From the IMG/VR virus record IMGVR_UViG_3300020477_000066, positions 1 to 38,266 of that record: a stretch of DNA of 38,266 nucleotides; one strand, written 5' to 3'. Shown in pieces: positions 19,032 to 28,741 of this stretch. The notes under the pieces were generated by a model. The model was not told the DNA's origin. It saw nothing but the letters and a program-made list of their open reading frames with translations, and made no database searches. Both the position numbers and the translations under genes were made by a program. Positions within the stretch are counted from its first letter, which is position 1. The number at the start of each line of letters is the position of its first letter. Source of the stretch: a virus.

Positions 19032-21617
19032 CTACGCCGTCGCCTCCATTCGTTGCGTGTCAGTTGAATAAGCCGCAGCCAGTGCCTGGCTTTTGGGTCG
19101 CGGCGCTCGGTTTGCTTTTTTGCTTTTGGCGTCCTTTTCTTTGGCGGCGCCGTAGCTGTCCATGACCTGCGCAATCACCTGTGGCTGCAGGGTGCCGTCG
19201 GTTGGGATCTCAAGCAGGATGCCGAGCTGCTTGCGCTTGGCGTAGCTCACTGTTTTGCCCTTGGCCTGGAGGCTTGCGAGCTTCTCCATGACCTTCATCT
19301 GCATCTGCATGAACATCCTTGGGTAGACGTTCTTGACCGCGTCTACTGCGTCACGCGACAGCTTGCCGTCCTTGAGGTCGTGGAGCAGCGACGCTGGCTT
19401 GTCGATGGCGCCTGCTCGCTTCAGCCACCGCTCGGCCTCGATAAGGCTCACGACTGAGCGCTTGCCAAACGGATCGATTTGAAACGTGCCGCCAGGCATC
19501 GTGTCATTGAGGTACTTGATGGCTCGCAAAGCGGTGAGCGTGGCAGCATCAACCGCCTTCGGGGCGCCGTTGGAAATGGGCGCAAGCGCCGCCTTCATTT
19601 CGCGCTCTGTCTTGGGCAACTGCTCGGCTAGCTCGCGCACTATCTTGCTGCGCTCAGCAAACTGCACACGTGTGTCTTTGCTGCGTATGGCTCCCTGGGC
19701 GATGCGGGCCGATGTCGCCGACAGCGCCTGCGTGGACCGCGTTGACACGGTGTTCGAGAAGAATTTGGTGACGCTCTTGTCGATTTCTCCGTCAAACTTG
19801 TTGGCCACCTTGCGCAGAGCGCCGAGCTGGCGAATCGTACGCGCGGGGTCGAGAAGAGGCGAAAGCGCCAGCGCCGGCACACCAGCGCCCGCAGCCATGA
19901 GCCCAAGCAGCGCCGTCTGGTTGGCCCCGCTCAGGTCACGCATCTGGTTGCCGGCGGCTATTGTGCCAGCCGCTTCGTCCATCGTTTTGAGGATGGTGTC
20001 GGTGGTCCTCTCAACCCCCTGGATAGACTTGCGAGCACTATCGTCCAGGTCGAAGTTGTCCAACATCACACGCGCGGCATTGCGCCGGGACACAAGCGAC
20101 TCGCGTAGCGCCTTTTCATTGAGAGCGTTTCGCTTCAACCCCATGTTGTTGACGAAGCGATTGATTGCCTCAGGGTTGGCAACCCAAGCGTCCTGCCAGG
20201 GGTTCATGGCGCTCGTGCCGTACTTGGTCATGAGCGTCTTGCGCACGTGCTTGGCGCCGCCGAGAAACGAGGTCAGGCTTGAGTTGAGGTCTTTCTGAAC
20301 GGCGCCGGCCGCCTTCCACGTGGCAGTGTCCTCGAGGCCCTTCTGCAGACTCGTGTAAAGGGTGTCGAGCTTTTCGCCGGCAGCGGCGTGCTTGTAGCTC
20401 TTGCCGAGGCTTCGTGGGTGGTTGGCCGGCTTTGACAGCTTCCCAATTCTGCGCTTGAGGCCATCGGTGGCCATGAACCAGTGCAGCGCGCGCTCTTGGC
20501 CATCGTTGATTTTGCCGGCGCCTCGGATCGCTTCATCCTTGAGATAGGCGATGTCTTTGCGCAGCTCCTTGAGACCCTTGGCCTTAAAGGTGTCCTTCTT
20601 TAGGAGCATGTTGTCGACTTCGCCAAGCATGTCCTCGAAGTAAGCCAGCCCAGCATTCTGCGCGGCTACAGGGTCAACGTCCTTCATCAGCGGACGGACG
20701 GCATCGCGCTTCATCCGCAGCTTCTGAACGTTCTCGCTGACCTTCGCCCAGTCCGCGTCACCGGCGTCTATCTCGTTGGCGAGGCGCTCCGCAAATGCAG
20801 GCTTGAGCTTGTCGCCGTCTAAGGCTGCTTTGCGAAAAGCGTCACCCTCGGCATCTAGCGCGAAGCCCTTGCGTATCGAGCCGCGGTCCTTACCGGTGAG
20901 GTGGTGCGACACATCGGCAAGGCCATCTGAAATGCGCCGGCCTAGCGTTTTGTCCGCTCCGTCAAACGCAGCGTCGCCAACGTCTTGCATGGCCTTGGCG
21001 CCAGGCCTGTTAACCGCGCCGGCTAGCCTCTTCGCGCCTGCGCCGATGCCACCAAGAGCGCCGCCCACCACGCCGCCAGCCACCAGACCACCAAGAACGT
21101 TGGCCGCCACCTTCTCGCCATTGATGGCATCGTCGAGGCTGGCCTGGGCAGCAGCTTCGCCGGCGCCGACAAGAGTGCCCTCCACGGCGCCGCCAACGGC
21201 TAGCCTCCCGGCGAGCCCGGCGCCTCGCGCTCCTGCTGATGCCGCTGCCCTGGCTGCGGCTCTCGCGGCAAATGCTGCGGGCCCTACGCCGGCAAGTGTA
21301 GAGCCGATGCCGCCTATGATGTCGCCGCCTACGGTGGCCAGCGGGTTGTACTGGCGCAACTTGCGCACGTCGTCGCGCAGGCCAGTGCGGCCGAGGAGCG
21401 CTGTCGACGCGCCGAGCGTAGCTCCGTGCGCCAGGCCAAGGGCACCAGCTGCCGCCATCCCGCCGAGGCCGCCGTACTTCTCCTGCTCGGCAAAGCGCTG
21501 CTCTTGCTGCGGCGTGGCAACGCTAAAGCCCTCGGGGAGCTTGCTCACGTCGGCAGCGCTGACGGTTCCGGCTTTGTTGCCGAGAGGGTCAACGACGCTG
21601 TAGGTCTGCGGCGGCAT
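19032..21617 (-). CDS. Large internal virion/ejection protein
   Basis: An 861-residue protein starting at ATG 21617 (MPPQTYSVVDPLGNKAGTVS). Residues ~45-210 are extremely glycine- and alanine-rich with hydrophobic stretches (GGDIIGGIGSTLAGVGPAAF, NVLGGLVAGGVVGGALGGIG), a pattern typical of phage ejection proteins that insert into membranes. The rest is long, charged and helical with several coiled-coil-like segments, ending in a Lys/Arg-rich tail. It is the last and longest of four consecutive internal-virion-type genes. The likely job is to be ejected before DNA and help form a conduit across the cell envelope. No enzymatic motif is seen. Confidence 0.65.
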   Translation of the reverse strand: MPPQTYSVVDPLGNKAGTVSAADVSKLPEGFSVATPQQEQRFAEQEKYGGLGGMAAAGALGLAHGATLGASTALLGRTGLRDDVRKLRQYNPLATVGGDIIGGIGSTLAGVGPAAFAARAAARAAASAGARGAGLAGRLAVGGAVEGTLVGAGEAAAQASLDDAINGEKVAANVLGGLVAGGVVGGALGGIGAGAKRLAGAVNRPGAKAMQDVGDAAFDGADKTLGRRISDGLADVSHHLTGKDRGSIRKGFALDAEGDAFRKAALDGDKLKPAFAERLANEIDAGDADWAKVSENVQKLRMKRDAVRPLMKDVDPVAAQNAGLAYFEDMLGEVDNMLLKKDTFKAKGLKELRKDIAYLKDEAIRGAGKINDGQERALHWFMATDGLKRRIGKLSKPANHPRSLGKSYKHAAAGEKLDTLYTSLQKGLEDTATWKAAGAVQKDLNSSLTSFLGGAKHVRKTLMTKYGTSAMNPWQDAWVANPEAINRFVNNMGLKRNALNEKALRESLVSRRNAARVMLDNFDLDDSARKSIQGVERTTDTILKTMDEAAGTIAAGNQMRDLSGANQTALLGLMAAGAGVPALALSPLLDPARTIRQLGALRKVANKFDGEIDKSVTKFFSNTVSTRSTQALSATSARIAQGAIRSKDTRVQFAERSKIVRELAEQLPKTEREMKAALAPISNGAPKAVDAATLTALRAIKYLNDTMPGGTFQIDPFGKRSVVSLIEAERWLKRAGAIDKPASLLHDLKDGKLSRDAVDAVKNVYPRMFMQMQMKVMEKLASLQAKGKTVSYAKRKQLGILLEIPTDGTLQPQVIAQVMDSYGAAKEKDAKSKKANRAPRPKSQALAAAYSTDTQRMEATA

Positions 21618-23548
21618 TACTTGATGGCCGTATAGGTCGTGTATGGAATCGTGCGGCTATAGTCGAGGTGCAGCATGCGTGGGTCGAGGCCCATCTTGAT
21701 GAGCTGCTGTGCGTTGTGAACCCCATAGATGGGTCGGATGCCGTACTTCTTCCTTACGGCCCTGCGCTCGCGGTCTGTGGTGCGCATTAGGAAGTTGATG
21801 GCGCTCTGCTGTAGCCCGGGGAACTCTAGGATTTTGTTGGGCTGGTCCTTTAGGCCAGAAACCCGCCCGACGATCTTACGCTCTGCGTCGGTGGCTGCCT
21901 TGCCGCTCTTTTGCAAGGTCATATCTAGAATGAACCGCGCGTAGTCCATGTCTGCCTTTGAGCGCTGCTCAGGCGTCAGCTTGCCGGCTAGACCCTTCTT
22001 GTAATGAGCATGCAGCCGCTGCAGCCGCTCCATTTGCGAGAGGTGCATTGCTTCGTCACCCGCAAGCTTCTGCAACAGCTTCCTGTCAAGCCCGCGCTTT
22101 GCAAGCCCGACGCCTGGGATATATCGCTGCTCTTCGTCCTTGGTTGCAGCTTGTAGCCCGTACTGCTTTTTGGCCCTCGCCGCGGCTGCTGCTGCTGCTG
22201 CTGCTGCTGCCGCACGTCGCTGTGCCTCGATAGCTTGCTGGTGAAGCTGGGCGGCTCGCTGGCGCATGGTTAGGTCGAAGTGATTCGCATTGGCGTCAGC
22301 TGTCGTCGCCATGAGTTCGAGTTGCGCCTTTTTGCGGTCATCGGCGAGTCCACGCGAAACACGTCGTTGCGCGTGTGCGACCTGCCGCCACATCTGCGAT
22401 CGCGCGAACATCTCGGCTTGCTTGTCGTCTCCAAAGCGCTGCCGAGCCATGCCATAGAGCGTCTGTTTGCCTTTGAGGGCTGCGCGCTTGCTCCACATGT
22501 CGGACTTCTGCGCGTCGATGTCGCGGTCGATTGCGCGTTCAATCATTTCCGCAGCTCGGTTTTTGAGCTTGCCACCACTGTAGCCCTCAGCAAAAGCGCC
22601 GAGCCCCAGACCGATAAGCGCCAGGATGCTGCGCCCCGCGCCGCGGTTTTTCCACCATCGACCTGGGTCGAGCTTGGTGTTGGCTATCTCGTTGTTCAGC
22701 TGGTCGATTTCACCGATGCGGCGCTCCATGTCCGCGCGGTGCTCGGCTTGGCGCTTCTGCCAAGCTTCCTGTCTGTCACGCTCTGCAGCTGCGCCCGCGG
22801 TTTCGTATGCGCCAGCAAGGTAGTTCGCCTTGCGCTCAGCTTCGCCCACTTGCTGGGCTGCGCGAGACTTGTCCTGTAGCAGGTCATGTTTGTTGGCGTC
22901 GATTTGTAGTTGCAGCCCGTACGGGCTGGCGAGCATCTTTTTGAGGTCTGCTAGAGCGTGTCTTGCGACGTCGGTTCTGCTTGTAATTTCCGCATCACCC
23001 TGCGCAGCGTCGACCCACTTGGCAAGGTCAGCCTCATAGGTAGCCATGTTGGGGTAGTACAGCCCCCCATACTGCGGCTGCAGGTGCTCCGGCAGCAGGC
23101 TCATGTCGGGGCCAATTACCGCAGCGCGCCCTGCGCCAGCTACAGGCGGTGCTTGCTGCGCCTTTGCTTTCGCCAGCTCGGCCTGGCCAGCGGGGCTTAG
23201 CATCGGCGCCGTTATGGGCGCGTACTGAGGGGCAGCCGTGGGCGTAACGACCGGCGCAGCTGTCGGTGGCGGTGGCGGTGGCGGTGTCGGCGGCGCACCC
23301 TGCCCACCAGAGTAGGAGGCCGGTGGGGCGCCGCCATGGCCACCAGAGTGGTAGCCCGGCGGGGCACCGCCATAGCCACCAGAGGCCTGATTTGGCATCG
23401 GCGGTGGCGGTGGGTCGGCAGGAGGAAGCGGGCCGTAGTAGCCAGTAGGCTCGGGTGGCCCATGTGGCGGCGGCGGATCCGCGTAGCCAGAGTCGTAACT
23501 CATGTTAGGGGGCGGCGGCGGCGCCGGGGTGTAGTTCGTCGGCATCAC
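21617..23548 (-). CDS. Internal virion protein with Pro-rich head and coiled coils
   Basis: A 643-residue protein starting MMPTNYTPAPPPPPNMSYDS; the ATG at 23548 or the one at 23545 may be used. The first ~120 residues are proline/glycine-rich with repeated GG(Y/H)GGAPP-like units. The middle is helical and charged, with a hydrophobic patch (ILALIGLGLGAFAEG) around residue 310. Near residues 440-455 there is an alanine run encoded partly by a (GCT)8 microsatellite on the plus strand. The C terminus is a more ordinary helical domain. It belongs to the internal virion block and probably acts in DNA ejection. Confidence 0.55.
   Translation of the reverse strand: MMPTNYTPAPPPPPNMSYDSGYADPPPPHGPPEPTGYYGPLPPADPPPPPMPNQASGGYGGAPPGYHSGGHGGAPPASYSGGQGAPPTPPPPPPPTAAPVVTPTAAPQYAPITAPMLSPAGQAELAKAKAQQAPPVAGAGRAAVIGPDMSLLPEHLQPQYGGLYYPNMATYEADLAKWVDAAQGDAEITSRTDVARHALADLKKMLASPYGLQLQIDANKHDLLQDKSRAAQQVGEAERKANYLAGAYETAGAAAERDRQEAWQKRQAEHRADMERRIGEIDQLNNEIANTKLDPGRWWKNRGAGRSILALIGLGLGAFAEGYSGGKLKNRAAEMIERAIDRDIDAQKSDMWSKRAALKGKQTLYGMARQRFGDDKQAEMFARSQMWRQVAHAQRRVSRGLADDRKKAQLELMATTADANANHFDLTMRQRAAQLHQQAIEAQRRAAAAAAAAAAAARAKKQYGLQAATKDEEQRYIPGVGLAKRGLDRKLLQKLAGDEAMHLSQMERLQRLHAHYKKGLAGKLTPEQRSKADMDYARFILDMTLQKSGKAATDAERKIVGRVSGLKDQPNKILEFPGLQQSAINFLMRTTDRERRAVRKKYGIRPIYGVHNAQQLIKMGLDPRMLHLDYSRTIPYTTYTAIK
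22185..22208. repeat. Trinucleotide microsatellite (GCT)8
   Basis: Eight uninterrupted GCT units encode most of a polyalanine run in the 643-residue virion protein on the minus strand. Slippage would add or remove alanines without shifting the frame. Confidence 0.9.
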
Positions 23549-24702
23549 TTCCGCCTTTCCAGCTCATCGACACGCTGGCCGAGTCGGCCAATCATCCCAA
23601 GCGTTGCGCCGGTAGCCGCACGCTGGTCAATCATCAGGTCACCACCAGGCGAGTTGGTCAGCATCATGCGCCCTAGCGGCGTGCGCTCTAGTTGCTGCGC
23701 CATGACGCCGTACTGTCGGCCGGGGGCCGCGCCGATAGAGTTTGGATCTTTGTAGTCGTAGGTGTAGCCCCGCAGATTGCGAATCGTCTGGTCGTTCTGA
23801 TCTGGAACAAGAGGCACACCAGGCCTCGGCGCCGGAGCGTCGACCCAGGCAGGAGTGCGACCAGCCGCACGCGCACGCGAGGCGCCCATGCTCGTGGGGA
23901 CCATAGCTGCTGTATTGGGCGCCGCCCCCATGGCAATGCTGCCATCTCCCAGCTGACCAACAAGCGCATCAACCGACCGCTGGCCTGCCCTAAAGGCGCG
24001 CTTCTTGGCGCGCTCATCGGACTTCGGGTCGGTGTCCCCACCCATTTGAGCCGCACCGGAGAACACAGCGCCGCCGACCTGCGCAGCGGTCGCCGTGGCC
24101 TGCTGCGCATCCCTTGTCGCGCCCCTTGCCTCGGCATCATCTAGATCTTGCTTGCGCCCGCGAGCCGCCGCGAGGTCCGACAGGTGCTGCGTTTCGCCGC
24201 GCTGTTGCTCCATCTCAGCAGCAGAGCGACGAGCCATCGCTTCGTACATCAAACGGTCGCGCTGCTGGTCCTCTACCGCCTGCAACTGCTTGGCCATGCC
24301 CCAGCCCCGGCTCTCGAGTTCACCACCCGCATACTGCGCAGCGCGCGCTGCTCCTGGCGCCATCCCACGCCGCGCAGCCAAGGCGCCCATCTGCGCCTGC
24401 TGCTGACGGACGCCGCCCCACATCTGACCCTGCGAGCCGTCGTACCGCTTCTGAAACCGTGGGTCGCCAATCTTGCCATAGCCCATGTATGGGTCTTGAC
24501 CCTGCAGAAACGCCATCTGCTGGGCATAGGTCTCGTTGATAGGCGCGCGCTGGTAATAGCCCAGGCCATCGGGGCGCAAACCTGTCGCTCCGCCAGTAGG
24601 CGAAAAGCTCTCGCCCCACCCCCGGCGCCCCCACATCTCGAGTGGATCATTGTAGCCACTGGCTTGGCCCGGCGGCTTGCTGGGGTCGTAGTCGTTAGGC
24701 AT
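23545..24702 (-). CDS. Virion protein with C-terminal S74-like chaperone domain
   Basis: A 385-residue protein starting at ATG 24702 (MPNDYDPSKPPGQASGYNDP). The first ~215 residues are Gln/Arg/Ala-rich and helical, like internal virion proteins. From about residue 228 it resembles the intramolecular chaperone (peptidase S74) domain of endosialidases and tail spikes: SDERAKK, YTYDYKDPNSIGAAPGRQYG, VMAQQLERTPLGR, GGDLMIDQRAATGATLGMIG, with a final coiled coil (RLGQRVDELERR). In that family the protein is cut at a Ser within SDxR. Here the domain would leave a helical rather than beta-helical partner, which is unusual. The ATG overlaps the previous stop by one base. Confidence 0.65.
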   Translation of the reverse strand: MPNDYDPSKPPGQASGYNDPLEMWGRRGWGESFSPTGGATGLRPDGLGYYQRAPINETYAQQMAFLQGQDPYMGYGKIGDPRFQKRYDGSQGQMWGGVRQQQAQMGALAARRGMAPGAARAAQYAGGELESRGWGMAKQLQAVEDQQRDRLMYEAMARRSAAEMEQQRGETQHLSDLAAARGRKQDLDDAEARGATRDAQQATATAAQVGGAVFSGAAQMGGDTDPKSDERAKKRAFRAGQRSVDALVGQLGDGSIAMGAAPNTAAMVPTSMGASRARAAGRTPAWVDAPAPRPGVPLVPDQNDQTIRNLRGYTYDYKDPNSIGAAPGRQYGVMAQQLERTPLGRMMLTNSPGGDLMIDQRAATGATLGMIGRLGQRVDELERRK

Positions 24703-25493
24703 CAGTAGGGTCCGTAGTAGGAGTTATGGGGGTCGCCGAAGTTGGCGCCGTAGGGGTCATAGCCAATAGATTCGGTGTCCGAGTAATCGATGCCGGACTT
24801 GTCGGCGCTAAAGTCGGCAGTGGCCTGGTCGAAAAACTTGTCGTAGTTGGCCTGCTCCTGCGCCATCGTATCGCCACTAGGCATACGCGCCGCCTGACCA
24901 AGCAGGGTTGTACCCGCGTTCACATACCCCTGGATAAGCGCCTGCTGCTGGGCGTTCTGCCATTCGTCCATCTGCATCTGGCGCGCCCGCGCAGCTAGAG
25001 TCTCGTTGATTGCAGCCACGCGCCGCGCCTCCTGCAGCCGCTGCGCCTCGAGCTGATTGGCCATCTGCCGCGCATATGCGTCGGAGGCCATGGCGCGAGC
25101 TTGTCCAATCTCACGCTCTCGCCCCATCGAGGCGCTGCCGATGACACCAGCGCCGGCACGGGATGCAGTGAATGCGCCTTGCTGTGCGCCCATCGGGTTG
25201 GAGGCAGCGAGCCGAGCAGCGCGGTCGTAGGCGCCGCCGAGGTTACGCTGCTGGGCAACCCGAGCAACTGAACCCTCGCCAGCGACGCGCCGGTCGTAGG
25301 CGCTGCGGGCGTGGTCGATGACCGCCCGGTTGCGCCGCTGCATCGCCGCCTTGGTATAGTCGTCGTACCATTCGGGCTGGTAGGAGGCCAGAGACCGCTC
25401 GGTAGCGCTCTTGCCGTCAAGAGGCGCGTCATCGGGGTCATCCGGGTCGCTGAAGAGGCCCTTGCCCTTGGAAATTCTTGGGTCCAACGCCAT
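24702..25493 (-). CDS. Internal virion protein, Ala/Gln-rich
   Basis: A 263-residue protein starting at ATG 25493 (MALDPRISKGKGLFSDPDDP), with AGGAA a few bases upstream. An acidic disordered start leads to a long helical body rich in Ala, Arg and Gln (QLEAQRLQEARRVAAINETL; MQMDEWQNAQQQALIQGYVN), with one mildly hydrophobic segment (ASRAGAGVIGSASMG), and a Tyr/Asp/Gly-rich C-terminal tail. Composition and place are typical of podovirus core or ejection proteins. No conserved domain is recognised. Confidence 0.55.
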   Translation of the reverse strand: MALDPRISKGKGLFSDPDDPDDAPLDGKSATERSLASYQPEWYDDYTKAAMQRRNRAVIDHARSAYDRRVAGEGSVARVAQQRNLGGAYDRAARLAASNPMGAQQGAFTASRAGAGVIGSASMGREREIGQARAMASDAYARQMANQLEAQRLQEARRVAAINETLAARARQMQMDEWQNAQQQALIQGYVNAGTTLLGQAARMPSGDTMAQEQANYDKFFDQATADFSADKSGIDYSDTESIGYDPYGANFGDPHNSYYGPY

Positions 25494-25495
25494 AA

Positions 25496-28400
25496 CTAGT
25501 TCCTTTGCTGCTTTCCGACCTTCACAACGCCGCGCTTTGGCATGACCTCAAAGGTGAAGCCGGCGCACGTATATCCCTCGCCGGTCGTGGTCGACGGCGA
25601 GATGGTGTCGTAGATTGCCACCTTGGTCGCCGTAGCCTTCTGCTGCTGTACGCGCGCCATCAGCTGCTCGCGCACGTTGGGGTTTGGCATTTGCGCGATG
25701 GTGGCCTCTTGCCAGGTGTAGCTCTGCGCACCGACGCCGCCGGCCCCCTCAAAGTCGTGGCTGATGGTCATCGTCAGGTTGTGATGGTCCTGGCGCTGGC
25801 ACATTGCCACGATGCTGCGCACCCGGTTCCAGCCGTTTGGTTTGGACTGAAACCAGCTCGTCTCGATGCGAAGCTCGACGAAGGCGGTGCCGTCGTCGCG
25901 GTAGGTGAGCTGGTCTTCTTGCCAGACCGTGCCGTCGGCAGTCAGCATGTAGTAGTCGCCGTTGTGCATGGTGGCGCCGATGATGTGCAACGCGGCTCCG
26001 GCTGCCGTCTTCGGCGTCCAGGTGGTCCATGCTTTGATGCCGTAGTCGTAGATGAGCACAACGCTCTGCAAGAGCGGATTGAGGCACGTGAAGCGAATGT
26101 GTGTCTTGCCTGGCACGACCACGGCGCTGGTGATGGTCGGGTAGAGCGCCAGTGTGTCCTGCACGGCTTCGCCGATGAAGTTCATCTCCATCGAGCGGGT
26201 CAGGACGTAAATGCCTGCAGCCGACTGAAAGAACACGCCGCCTGGCACGCTGACGACGCTGCGCGGCTCAATGCAACCGGCATCGCTCGAGATGGGCTGC
26301 AGGCCAGAGAAGTCGTTGTTGCTGCCACCGTCGTCGGGCCCGAAGCCGGCGAGCGCATAGACCTCGTCGGCTGTGAACACCACGGTTTTGTCGTCCATGA
26401 TGGCCAGCCCGGTGCAGCGCTTACCGCCGGGCAAGATGTAGGTGAAGGCCTCGTTAAACTCGGGGGCAATGGCGTCTTCGTTGGCGGTACCTGGGTTGGC
26501 GTTCTTGGTGTACTGGATGCGGTCGCGCCGGAAGAAGCCGCTGAGCCACACCCGCCGGGGGCCTACCGTGGCAATGGCGGCCCCTTCGGGCATCGCAGCG
26601 GCCACTTCGGCGCCGCCTTGCGTGTAGATGGGCGGACCGAGGTCGCCGGTGCCAAGGTCACGGTAAGCGTCGCAGTAGTAGCTGTCGGCGTTGGGGATGA
26701 CGCGGATAGCGTCGCTGATGCGCTCAAAGACGCCGTCGGCCTCGGCGCGGTAGACCACCATGCCGAAGTTGCGCTTGTTGACCAGGCCATTGGTGGCGCC
26801 CAGCGCCAAGGTGGTGACGTCGATAGAGTTCTGGCCCGCTGCCACCACACCTGAAACCGGAGGCGACGGCGCCGAGCGATGCCAGTTGCCATGCTCATCG
26901 TAGCCTTCCCACATCGCCTGGTACTGGTAGGTGCCGACAGCGAGCGCGCCCGATGGGTCGGTTTGGCCGTTGGTGTCGATGACCATGGGCGGCATGGCAA
27001 AGCCGAGTTCCTCGGTGGCCACCCCTGAATACCAAGCGCAGACGCCGCCGCCGACCAGTGACGAGCCGTGCGTGGCGGTGATGCTCAGGGGCGCTTCGTC
27101 AAAGTTCAGCTCGACCATGTCACCCGCGTAGCGCGCGAGGTCGGACAGGGGCGTCAGCTCGGTGTCGAGCACAAACGCCGCCGAGATTGATGCGTAGCGG
27201 GCGGGGGTGTCGACGGTGGGTGTTGTGAAGACGTTGTTGGCGCTGCCTAGCTCAATGCTCTTGTTGGCAATTTTAGGAACGCCGGCAATGGGCGCAACAC
27301 CCACATCGTAGACGCCTGCGAGCTGGTGCATCCGCTCACCGGTGCTGCCGGTGATGTTCAGATCCAAAATCACACTCGAGTCGGATGCCACCTTGCCACC
27401 CGTCGTGAACCCTGCCACGTAGCAGCGCCCGCCTTTCCAGAACGGCTTGGTCCGCTGCGCGCAGTTGTAGATGCTATGGCGGTCGTCGAGGTTCAGGCCC
27501 AGCACGTCGGTGCTGCGGTTGTCGATGCGCCAGTCTTCGCTGTTGGTCGCATTGCCTTTGCTGTCGACATTGGAGCGCGTCCAAACGGTCCACGCGCCGA
27601 CCGCGCGCGACGCGCCTGTCACGATGTCGGTGCCAAAGGCCACGCCCACGCTGTAGACAAACTCGGTGGCCGGTATCGTATACAGAACCACCGGGCCCCA
27701 GTTGCGCGCGAGCGTTGTGTCGTTGAACGCCCACATCTCGACCTGGCGCGTGCCCAGCGGTGGCAAGGGCGGTTCTTGGGCAATTACTTCCCAAGCCACT
27801 GCGATCATGTAGATCTGCTCTGTGGCCGGATCCTGATGCAACGCCAGCATTTCGTACGGCGGGTTGCCTGCCTCACCGGCGGCTCCGGTGTCGATGAGGT
27901 TGGTGGCTAGCAGCATGTGGTTTGGCGAGCGAATGAACAGCTTGATGTTCTGCGCAGTGTTCTCGACGTAGGCATAGGCATAGTTGCCATCGTCCAGCTC
28001 GATGATGTCGTAGGGCCGCTGGTTGTCGGTGATCGGCCGATAGACATCTGCCTGTGTGACCACGTTGACTGGCGCGGTGGTGGGCGTCGCCAGAACGTAT
28101 TCGTAGATGCGCAGCGTGGCGGCAGCTCCGAATGCGCCATCGACGTAGCAGGGCAGCAGTTTACCGGTGCAGCCCCCGACGCGGGGCGAATCGGGGCGAG
28201 ATGGCGCGGTGTTGTTCGCCTTGGCGAGCACGACATCGCCGAGCACCACGTGGTCGTCGGTGGTCATGGCGCGCCAGTGGATCGCAAACTCAGTCGCCAG
28301 CGTCGATTCCTCGTACTGGCGAACGCTCATGGTGATGTAGCCGCGGTAGGTCCCCTTCTGCCAATGGTCGACGGAGCTGTGGCTAAGTTGGTCGTGAAAC

Positions 28401-28741
28401 ACCGTCTCGAGCGTGCCGGTGAAGGGGCTGAGTGTTCCGCGGTCGTACCAGGCAGACTCGATGGTGTTGTAGGCGTAGAGGTTGCGATAGCCGCGGATGC
28501 ACAGCTCTTCGCCGGTCGAGAAGATCCCCTTGGGCGTGCCGTAGCGAACCACGGTGCCGGTGTGGGAGGCGACCACGTTCGAGATGCGCGTGAAGCCGTT
28601 GCGCTTGGCGATAGCGGCGCGGTCACCGACTCGGAACACGCCGTTGGTCACGGCAGTCAGCTCGCCGGGCGAGCGCACGCGCTCATCGGCAGAGGTATCG
28701 ACACCTCGAGCTACGGGAATAAAGATTTGCTCGCGGGGCAT
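25496..28741 (-). CDS. Large tail nozzle / DNA-stabilisation-like protein
   Basis: A 1081-residue, beta-rich protein starting at ATG 28741 (MPREQIFIPVARGVDTSADE) in a TAATG overlap. Early residues GELTAVTNGVFRVGDRAAIA and KRNGFTRIS, and later blocks such as RVWLSGFFRRDRIQYTKNAN, YALAGFGPDDGGSNNDFSGL, GCIEPRSVVSVPGGVFFQSA and GIYVLTR, are characteristic of podovirus tail tubular protein B / packaged-DNA-stabilisation proteins with beta-propeller or barrel architecture. It should sit below the adaptor and form or plug the short tail. The length is greater than T7 gp12 or P22 gp10, so extra domains are likely. Gene order adaptor, small tail protein, nozzle supports this. Confidence 0.7.
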   Translation of the reverse strand: MPREQIFIPVARGVDTSADERVRSPGELTAVTNGVFRVGDRAAIAKRNGFTRISNVVASHTGTVVRYGTPKGIFSTGEELCIRGYRNLYAYNTIESAWYDRGTLSPFTGTLETVFHDQLSHSSVDHWQKGTYRGYITMSVRQYEESTLATEFAIHWRAMTTDDHVVLGDVVLAKANNTAPSRPDSPRVGGCTGKLLPCYVDGAFGAAATLRIYEYVLATPTTAPVNVVTQADVYRPITDNQRPYDIIELDDGNYAYAYVENTAQNIKLFIRSPNHMLLATNLIDTGAAGEAGNPPYEMLALHQDPATEQIYMIAVAWEVIAQEPPLPPLGTRQVEMWAFNDTTLARNWGPVVLYTIPATEFVYSVGVAFGTDIVTGASRAVGAWTVWTRSNVDSKGNATNSEDWRIDNRSTDVLGLNLDDRHSIYNCAQRTKPFWKGGRCYVAGFTTGGKVASDSSVILDLNITGSTGERMHQLAGVYDVGVAPIAGVPKIANKSIELGSANNVFTTPTVDTPARYASISAAFVLDTELTPLSDLARYAGDMVELNFDEAPLSITATHGSSLVGGGVCAWYSGVATEELGFAMPPMVIDTNGQTDPSGALAVGTYQYQAMWEGYDEHGNWHRSAPSPPVSGVVAAGQNSIDVTTLALGATNGLVNKRNFGMVVYRAEADGVFERISDAIRVIPNADSYYCDAYRDLGTGDLGPPIYTQGGAEVAAAMPEGAAIATVGPRRVWLSGFFRRDRIQYTKNANPGTANEDAIAPEFNEAFTYILPGGKRCTGLAIMDDKTVVFTADEVYALAGFGPDDGGSNNDFSGLQPISSDAGCIEPRSVVSVPGGVFFQSAAGIYVLTRSMEMNFIGEAVQDTLALYPTITSAVVVPGKTHIRFTCLNPLLQSVVLIYDYGIKAWTTWTPKTAAGAALHIIGATMHNGDYYMLTADGTVWQEDQLTYRDDGTAFVELRIETSWFQSKPNGWNRVRSIVAMCQRQDHHNLTMTISHDFEGAGGVGAQSYTWQEATIAQMPNPNVREQLMARVQQQKATATKVAIYDTISPSTTTGEGYTCAGFTFEVMPKRGVVKVGKQQRN

